Below are positions 52,265 to 57,214 of a stretch of 57,214 nt of DNA, piece by piece. The position numbers and the translations under genes are program-made. The notes beneath the pieces were generated by a model. That model did not search any database. It was not told where the DNA came from and saw only the letters and a list, made by a program, of their open reading frames with translations. This DNA is from Saprospiraceae bacterium (GTDB lineage: Bacteria; Bacteroidota; Bacteroidia; Chitinophagales; Saprospiraceae). Numbering within the stretch: position 1 is the first letter of the stretch; each line of letters starts with the position of its first letter. The stretch is from the NCBI GenBank assembly GCA_021299835.1, contig JAJTER010000018.1, positions 1 to 57,214 of the forward strand, written 5' to 3'.

Positions 52265-54622
52265 TTAAGAATGCCCAAAGGGTATTCTTAATCTTACTAC
52301 CAGATTTCGCCCGGGTTCCTGGATAAAATATCGAAATCGGTTCAGGTATTCCCTATATCGTGTATTTGTAGCATTATTTAAAGCAATGCCCAATTCAATG
52401 TCAGGGAAAAATTTATTCTTAATATGTGTAAGAAATTCAATATCAAGCCTCAAGTAACCATCAGGAGGTAAGGCATAATCAAAATCAGCCGGTACTCTAC
52501 CCTGTTTTGCTACATGGGTCAGTTGGGTTCTTATAAAAGAATGCGTGGCATTTTCCTTTGCATTTAGGTAATAGGTAGTAAAAAATTGCACCTTATTTGT
52601 AGGCATATAGATTAAATAATCATTGCCAGTTACATTTCTTCCTTTTACCATTGCGGCTTGAAAGGTGAAATCCCAATGTTTATTCAAACTATAAGTCATA
52701 TTACCATCAAGGCCCGCGATACTGACATTGGTTTGATTATAATTAAATGCAGGAAAAGCACCTCTTATGGTTAAAACCGCTTCTTTCTGAGGGGAAAGGA
52801 AAATATATTTGTTTATCCAATTAAAATAGGCGGTAGATTGAATCTTGAATTTACCTTCCTTCCATTCAAAATGAATACTATTATTAAAAGCACGTTCCGG
52901 GACCAGATAGGGATTTCCTTTTTCGTAACTAGCTGACCCATGGTGCACTCCCTCACTGAAAAGTTCACTAACATGGGGTGTTCTCCAGGAAGATCCTGTT
53001 TGAAATACAAGGAAACCAGCATTTGAAAAATGAAAAACTGAGCTTAAGGTTCCAGAAAAACCTTGAAATTGATTTTCCCTGAAATCTTGTAGTTTAGGAT
53101 TTAAATCATCAATCCTCAGCCTATTCATATCGTAGCGAATACCCCCTTCAAATTCCCAGAGAGAGGTCGGTTTTTTATATTTGAGGGTATAATAAACACC
53201 ACCTGTCCACTGGCTATAATCCGGTATTAAACTTCCTCTATCTGTTGTATTTACCTGTTGCATCAGAGCAAGGCCAACATGACCGTGAAAATTTGTATTC
53301 CAATTATGCTCCAGATCTACCTCCCCCCGATAGGTGGTAATTTCAAATAAGATATTGGGATTTTCGAGTGAACTGGGCAGAGTGCCAAAATTTCTATGCG
53401 CGTCAAATTCCTTTCGCCTGTTAAACTGCCTACTCAGATTTATTTCCAGATGACCATCATTTTCAAGATCGATAATATTTTTCCATTGAAAGAACTCATG
53501 TAATATTTGTTGTTGTGGACGACCTATTTCCCGGGAAAATGCGCCATCAGACAAAGGTCTTCCCCTTTCAATGGCATTAGTTAAATCGGTTAAATTTCCT
53601 ATGTGAGCCTCCTTCAAAATACCTAGTATGGAAAAATAACGGGAGTAGAAAAAAGTAGAATTCAGGTTATTTTTCTCGGTACCGAGCATCCACGAAAAAT
53701 TTTCTTCTCTCACCCCAGTATTATTCATAAAATAATCGGGCGTATGCAAATTCCCTCCATTTTTAAGCGTTCCCTGGATCCTACCTGACACAGGTAAATT
53801 TCCAAAGGAATGATTACCATTTAATTGGCCACTTAAAATGCCTAATTTGCCGTTGGACATCCCTTGCAAATGCACCTCACCATCTAATCCTTTTTCCCGT
53901 CTCAAGGCAGGCGGTTCAACCAAAATGATGCCACCTAAAGCATCTCCACCGTACCTGATGCTACCCGCCCCTTTAATCACCTGAATTTTAGTGGAAAGGA
54001 ATGGGTCAATTTCAGGTGCATGTTCACTACCCCATTGTTGCCCCTCCTGTCTAACACCATTTTGTAAAATTAAAACTCGATTACTGTGTAAACCCTGAAT
54101 AATGGGTTTAGAAATACTCGCACCGGTATTTAAGGTCTGAACACCAGGCAATTGCTTTAAACTTTCCGCAAGTCCAAAGCCCATGGTACTGCGCAATGAT
54201 TCCAAATCCAACACCTCTTTTATGGTATTTTTTCCCAGTTTATCTCCATCACCCAGCACGGTTATTTTGTCTAGCATGATGCCTGATTCCCTAAGAACTA
54301 TCTGAATACTCGTATCTTTTGTTAATAAAAAAGTAACCTCATACGCTTCCCATCCGATGCGGGAAAACTGAAAAGAATAGGAATCCTTACATAAATTTTT
54401 GAACAATAAAATGCCTTCCTCATTGGTTGACCCTCCTAAACTTTGCCCTAAAACACCTACATTTACATAAGCTAATGATTTACCCTGAGGATCAACCACA
54501 GCCATTTGAAGCTTTAATGAACAAGAAGAATGTAGCTCCTGTCCCAACAAATAATTGGAAAAGAGCAACATGATGCCTAAAAAACACCCATATTTACATC
54601 CAATAATCTTGGAAAAACTCAT
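52265..54622 (-). CDS. TonB-dependent receptor, ZnuD-like (zinc uptake candidate)
   Basis: A 785-residue outer-membrane receptor with signal peptide (ending LLGQ near residue 28), an N-terminal carboxypeptidase-regulatory-like domain and a plug with the motif RVLILQNGVRQEGQQWGSEH (the QQWGSEHAPEID form typical of the ZnuD-like group), GAGSIRYGGDALGGIILVEP and a barrel ending in VVRLRIPFG. Divergent from a Fur/Zur regulator with 100 bp between and a palindromic operator candidate. Zinc is the inferred cargo, from receptor type and regulator; iron, copper or nickel are not excluded. Confidence 0.85.
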   Translation of the reverse strand: MSFSKIIGCKYGCFLGIMLLFSNYLLGQELHSSCSLKLQMAVVDPQGKSLAYVNVGVLGQSLGGSTNEEGILLFKNLCKDSYSFQFSRIGWEAYEVTFLLTKDTSIQIVLRESGIMLDKITVLGDGDKLGKNTIKEVLDLESLRSTMGFGLAESLKQLPGVQTLNTGASISKPIIQGLHSNRVLILQNGVRQEGQQWGSEHAPEIDPFLSTKIQVIKGAGSIRYGGDALGGIILVEPPALRREKGLDGEVHLQGMSNGKLGILSGQLNGNHSFGNLPVSGRIQGTLKNGGNLHTPDYFMNNTGVREENFSWMLGTEKNNLNSTFFYSRYFSILGILKEAHIGNLTDLTNAIERGRPLSDGAFSREIGRPQQQILHEFFQWKNIIDLENDGHLEINLSRQFNRRKEFDAHRNFGTLPSSLENPNILFEITTYRGEVDLEHNWNTNFHGHVGLALMQQVNTTDRGSLIPDYSQWTGGVYYTLKYKKPTSLWEFEGGIRYDMNRLRIDDLNPKLQDFRENQFQGFSGTLSSVFHFSNAGFLVFQTGSSWRTPHVSELFSEGVHHGSASYEKGNPYLVPERAFNNSIHFEWKEGKFKIQSTAYFNWINKYIFLSPQKEAVLTIRGAFPAFNYNQTNVSIAGLDGNMTYSLNKHWDFTFQAAMVKGRNVTGNDYLIYMPTNKVQFFTTYYLNAKENATHSFIRTQLTHVAKQGRVPADFDYALPPDGYLRLDIEFLTHIKNKFFPDIELGIALNNATNTRYREYLNRFRYFIQEPGRNLVVRLRIPFGHS

Positions 54623-54677
54623 ATTGCCGTATTTCTTAGAATAATTAAAAAAAATGGATTAAATTCCGTTCACTTTA

Positions 54678-54685
54678 CAAATATA
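54678..54685 (-). promoter_or_regulatory. Candidate -7 element (TATATTTG) of the ZnuD-like receptor
   Basis: The minus-strand TATATTTG is 56 bp upstream of the receptor start and directly next to the palindrome at 54694-54708, which would overlap the -16 to -30 region of this promoter. Confidence 0.5.
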
Positions 54686-54693
54686 AACATTTT

Positions 54694-54708
54694 TGCAACA
54701 TAGTTTCA
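54694..54708. promoter_or_regulatory. Candidate Zur/Fur operator palindrome
   Basis: TGCAACATAGTTTCA is an imperfect 15-bp palindrome (TGnAAC-n3-GTTnCA with five of seven pairs matched), in the only intergenic space between a Fur-family gene and a metal-type TonB receptor. It lies where a repressor would block the receptor promoter and, on the other side, lies in the leader of the regulator gene. Confidence 0.55.
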
Positions 54709-54722
54709 TATATACAAAGAAA

Positions 54723-55154
54723 ATGAGGACTGATTTTGAATTGGAAAATGACGTTGTCACCTTGTTAAAACATCATGATTTGAGGCTAACCCAAGTCAGA
54801 AAGGAAGTTTTATCTGTATTTTTAAAGAAAGAGCAAGCCCTTTCCCAAAGCGATATTGAGGAAAATGTAGGCCAGATTGATAGAATCACCTTATACAGGA
54901 CGCTCCGTAGTTTTGAAGACAATGGATTGATTCACAGAGCCATTGATGGTACCGACAAGCTAAGATTTGCCTTGTGTGTAGATTTATGTGACAAAGAAAA
55001 TCACAAACATAACCATGCTCATTTTCATTGTGAAAAATGTACAAAAACCATTTGTTTGAATGGCGTAGAATTTCCCAAAATAATTCATCCAGCCGGATTT
55101 AAAGTCAAAGAAACTTATTACGTCATGCAGGGCGTTTGCTCAAAATGCCAGTAA
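54723..55154 (+). CDS. Fur/Zur family metalloregulator
   Basis: A Fur-superfamily repressor (143 aa from the ATG at 54723; the TTG at 54693 would add ten residues inside the operator). The winged helix is LKHHDLRLTQVRKEVLSVF ... DRITLYRTLRSFEDNGLIH. The C-terminal half has HCEKC and CSKC, the structural zinc pairs, and a His-rich stretch NHKHNHAHFH for metal sensing. The metal cannot be fixed by sequence alone; a zinc sensor (Zur) is likely from the ZnuD-like receptor opposite. It probably represses that operon when metal is plentiful. Confidence 0.88.
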   Translation: MRTDFELENDVVTLLKHHDLRLTQVRKEVLSVFLKKEQALSQSDIEENVGQIDRITLYRTLRSFEDNGLIHRAIDGTDKLRFALCVDLCDKENHKHNHAHFHCEKCTKTICLNGVEFPKIIHPAGFKVKETYYVMQGVCSKCQ

Positions 55155-55266
55155 CCATAAACGTTGAAGTTGTGTATGTTGAAAATGAGTTAGAGGGGAA
55201 ATTGACAGCATTTAAAAATATAAAATAAAACTTTAAAATTGTTAAAAATAAAATAATTATTTATTT

Positions 55267-55284
55267 AACAACTTTATAGTTGTT
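55267..55284. promoter_or_regulatory. Candidate toxin-antitoxin operator
   Basis: AACAAC (55267-55272) and GTTGTT (55279-55284) are 6-bp arms around TTTATA. A second, overlapping near-palindrome covers 55279-55296 (GTTGTTTT/AAAACAAAC). The right arm overlaps the -33 TTG of the promoter, an ideal spot for autorepression by the HTH antitoxin. Confidence 0.6.
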
Positions 55285-55309
55285 TTTAAAACAAACAGTT
55301 CTACCTTTG
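55280..55309 (+). promoter_or_regulatory. Promoter of the MqsR-like/SocA toxin-antitoxin operon
   Basis: The -33 TTG (55280-55282) and the -7 TACCTTTG (55302-55309) are 19 bp apart, the canonical Bacteroidota spacing. Transcription would begin near 55315, leaving a leader of about 12 nt before the toxin ATG. Confidence 0.72.
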
Positions 55310-55326
55310 TATTTCTAATCCAATAA

Positions 55327-55674
55327 ATGATTTCAAAAACGGAAGTAGCCTCTTTTTTAAAAGACTTCAGTGAAAAAATGAGGTTTTGGGATGTACTCTT
55401 TCGGGACGAAAGGGGGAAAAATGCCCAGGCATTGTTGGATTTAGAATTTCGCCCAATAGATCGAAATATTGTGCTGCAAGCACTGGAAATTAAAGATTAC
55501 AGTGAAGGACCCGTCGAAGAAAAAATATATGGAGGTGCTGATATGTGGGTGTTTGGCAAAACAATAAAGAAAAGGGAAGTATATATCAAAATCACGATGG
55601 GACCAATTGGTAGCAGTGTTATCTGCATCTCTTTTCATTTGGCACAACACAAAATGAATTATCCTTTTAAATAA
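55327..55674 (+). CDS. MqsR-like type II toxin
   Basis: A 115-residue protein whose C-terminal half resembles MqsR-family mRNA interferases: LEFRPIDRNIVLQALEIKDY, then GADMWVFGKTIKKREVYIKI and SVICISFHLA. MqsR cleaves mRNA, often at GCU. The catalytic residues cannot be assigned with confidence here. It is the first gene of a two-gene operon with a SocA/Panacea antitoxin, the toxin-first order common to mqsRA, and its stop is six bases from the antitoxin ATG. Confidence 0.72.
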   Translation: MISKTEVASFLKDFSEKMRFWDVLFRDERGKNAQALLDLEFRPIDRNIVLQALEIKDYSEGPVEEKIYGGADMWVFGKTIKKREVYIKITMGPIGSSVICISFHLAQHKMNYPFK

Positions 55675-55680
55675 TTGAAT

Positions 55681-56685
55681 ATGAAAAGTCCAATCACAGG
55701 TCTGGAAATGAAATTGACCAAGGAACAAAGGTCAATGATTTTCAGAAAGGAAACATTTGACATTGTTTTTCATTATTACCAATGCGAGGATAGCAGAGAA
55801 CAATTTACCTCAGCAGCATTAGATGAATTAAATATGAATCAGGTATATAATCAATACCGGGATAAATTCAATATTCCTTTCCCTGACGAAATTAATTATA
55901 TTCGTGGTAAGTATGGTTTGTCAGCATCCAAGATGTCGGAAATTTTAGGATTTGGAGTAAACAGTTATCGCCAATATGAAGCAGGCGAAATTCCTAGTGT
56001 AGCTAATGCCAAGCTAATACAAATGGTGGATGACCCGCAAAATTTTATGGAAATGACAGCATTGTGTGGCACATTGGATGAAAAAGCCAGAGGTAAATAC
56101 ATTCAGAAAGCAATATTTCTTGCAGAAGAAAAGAAAAGGAATATTTTCAATATATATTTCAAAGAATATTTACTTGGCAATCATTTGGCAGATATATATT
56201 CGGGGTATAGAAATCCAAACTTTGAAAAAATCACCGAAATGGTCGTTTATTTTTCAGATAAATTATCACCTTTCAAGACAAAGATGAATAAACTGTTGTT
56301 TTATGCCGATTTTTTAATGTTTAAGCAAAGTTGTTTTTCTATTAGCGGAATGCGTTACAAAGCTATTGAAATGGGCCCCGTACCTATTAATTTTCAAAGT
56401 ATCTTTGAGTATTTAGCCAACAAAGATGAAATTGATATTTTCACCACAGAATTTCCTCAAGGTTACATTGGCGAACAATTCAAGGCAAAAAAAAATAGGC
56501 CTTTTAGGGCAGAATTGTTTTCAGAAAATGAATTAAACGTTTTAGAAAAGGTAGCCACCGTATTCAAACCAACAAGTACAAATGAAATGATTGAATTAAG
56601 TCATTTGGAAGAAGCCTGGAAGAAAAATGAAAAGAACAAGAGTGTCATCAGTTATGAATATGCATTTGATTTAAATCAAATGTAA
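55681..56685 (+). CDS. Antitoxin with degenerate MqsA-type zinc finger, HTH and SocA/Panacea domain
   Basis: A 334-residue protein read from the ATG at 55681 (a TTG at 55675 would add two residues). Residues 1-45 align by pattern with the YgiT/MqsA zinc finger, but three of the four cysteine positions are replaced (Ser3, Thr6, Ser38; only Cys35 remains). Residues 71-106 form an XRE-type helix-turn-helix (INYIRGKYGLSASKMSEILG). The C-terminal part from about residue 180 has the SocA/Panacea domain (KMNKLLFYADFLMFKQSCFS and MRYKAIEMGPVPINFQSIFE). Panacea-containing antitoxins neutralise diverse toxins. It should repress the operon through the HTH. Confidence 0.83.
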   Translation: MKSPITGLEMKLTKEQRSMIFRKETFDIVFHYYQCEDSREQFTSAALDELNMNQVYNQYRDKFNIPFPDEINYIRGKYGLSASKMSEILGFGVNSYRQYEAGEIPSVANAKLIQMVDDPQNFMEMTALCGTLDEKARGKYIQKAIFLAEEKKRNIFNIYFKEYLLGNHLADIYSGYRNPNFEKITEMVVYFSDKLSPFKTKMNKLLFYADFLMFKQSCFSISGMRYKAIEMGPVPINFQSIFEYLANKDEIDIFTTEFPQGYIGEQFKAKKNRPFRAELFSENELNVLEKVATVFKPTSTNEMIELSHLEEAWKKNEKNKSVISYEYAFDLNQM

Positions 56686-56786
56686 GATGAGTAAATACTA
56701 ACCCAGGAAAGGTTAATAAACAAAATTCCCAAAAACACCCTTGTTCCTCAATCTTTGATGGACATTATGTGTAATTCGATGAAATT

Positions 56787-56909
56787 AGGTTCTTCGTCCA
56801 TTTTGGTGAAATCCTACTTCGTTTCCAGAAAAATTTGGAAACGAAATAGAAAAAGCGTGGAATTGACCAGAAAGTGTGCTTAAAATAAGTCAACATCCAC
56901 GAAGAACCT
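56787..56909. mobile_element. MITE-like element with ISL3-like terminal repeats
   Basis: AGGTTCTTCGT (56787-56797) is repeated inverted as ACGAAGAACCT (56899-56909), framing 123 bp without an ORF. The ends resemble the GG(T/C)TCTTC-type termini of ISL3-family elements. Inside is a 10-bp perfect stem TTCGTTTCCA/TGGAAACGAA (56818-56845). The 8-bp flanks do not form a clear target duplication. The surrounding 56686-56958 shows no gene. Confidence 0.62.
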
Positions 56910-56958
56910 ATCGCTACCAGATTATCTACCCAACTATTTATACTTAATAAAAGCTATA

Positions 56959-57214
56959 TCATTTTTTAATATTTGCAGGCGATACCCATTCGTCCCATTC
57001 GCTGCCATATTCTGAATAGTGTATATAATGCATGCACGAAAACTTCTTTAAAATCACTGCGGGATACCATGCTTTGTAACTTGAGCTATACACTTTTACC
57101 GATGTTCCAACAGGAAAATCGCTGGAACATCTAAAGGGTTTCACTCTCGAAGGCTCCACAATATCAACTTCGTTGTTGGTATAACTGTAAAATCTCACTT
57201 TTACTTTTTTATTG
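56959..57214 (-). CDS. Tudor/agenet-like domain protein (5' end outside window)
   Basis: The frame is open to the right edge, so the GTG at 57198 is probably internal; the visible part encodes about 84 residues. The C-terminal half has a Tudor-knot/agenet pattern: VGTSVKVYSSSYKAWYPAVI ... HYIHYSEYGSEWDEWVSPA (Trp-Tyr-Pro-Ala and His-Tyr...Trp-Asp-Glu-Trp-Val), ending at lysines. The first residues (VRFYSYTNNEVDIVEPSRVK) look like the end of a preceding, similar domain, hinting at tandem repeats. Such domains bind methylated or proline-rich partners in eukaryotes; the bacterial role is unknown. Confidence 0.65.
   Translation of the reverse strand, partial: NKKVKVRFYSYTNNEVDIVEPSRVKPFRCSSDFPVGTSVKVYSSSYKAWYPAVILKKFSCMHYIHYSEYGSEWDEWVSPANIKK

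Overview
The window comes from a chromosome of the phylum Bacteroidota, from a group with a type IX secretion system. Evidence: SusC/SusD pair, C-terminal T9SS sorting domains on several secreted proteins, FISUMP and CarboxypepD_reg domains, TAnnTTTG-type -7 promoter elements, few Shine-Dalgarno sequences, and a Bacteroidota-type UvrA. A Saprospiria- or Cytophagia-like lineage is plausible, but the sequence does not settle it. I see no rRNA, tRNA or CRISPR array.

Layout. 1-6.5 kb: partial ECF sigma factor (-), then uvrA, a UbiD-family decarboxylase and an arginylyltransferase-like gene (+). 6.6-6.9 kb: two candidate micro-ORFs with hairpins. 7.0-12.7 kb: ROK kinase, SusC, SusD operon (-). 12.9-13.8 kb: Rpn/PD-(D/E)XK transposase-like gene. 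13.9-20.8 kb: a minus-strand catabolic cluster (AGE epimerase, two RidA proteins, a SelA-like PLP lyase, BASS-type symporter, amidohydrolase, SMP-30). Most members carry export signals, which suggests a periplasmic deamination route. 21-25.7 kb: phospholipase C/S1-like protein, pirin, then popT(DUF368)-aroE-proline dehydrogenase. 25.8-30.5 kb: T9SS surface protein and TonB receptor. 30.7-37.3 kb: pyrG, M1 peptidase, MBL-fold protein, gluQ, nitroreductase.

37.4-44.3 kb (+): a catabolic operon fitting the non-phosphorylating L-fucose (or related deoxysugar) route: FucP-like importer, UxaA-type dehydratase, SDR, FAH-family hydrolase, second SDR, AHSA1 protein, GntP permease. A deletion-like junction near 40.135 kb removes the 3' end of the dehydratase and the 5' end of the next SDR, including its NAD-binding glycine loop. 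This is the clearest lesion in the window.

44.4-51.6 kb: accessory and secreted proteins (subtilase, AT-rich exported protein, T9SS glycosidase-like protein, FISUMP protein) and a highly structured non-coding block at 48.6 kb. 51.7-55.2 kb: zinc-type TonB receptor and lipoprotein divergent from a Fur/Zur regulator, with a palindromic operator candidate between them. 55.3-56.7 kb: MqsR-like toxin with a SocA/Panacea antitoxin whose zinc finger is degenerate, behind a promoter overlapped by an inverted repeat. 56.8-56.9 kb: a 123-bp MITE-like element with ISL3-like ends. The window ends in a Tudor/agenet-like protein fragment.
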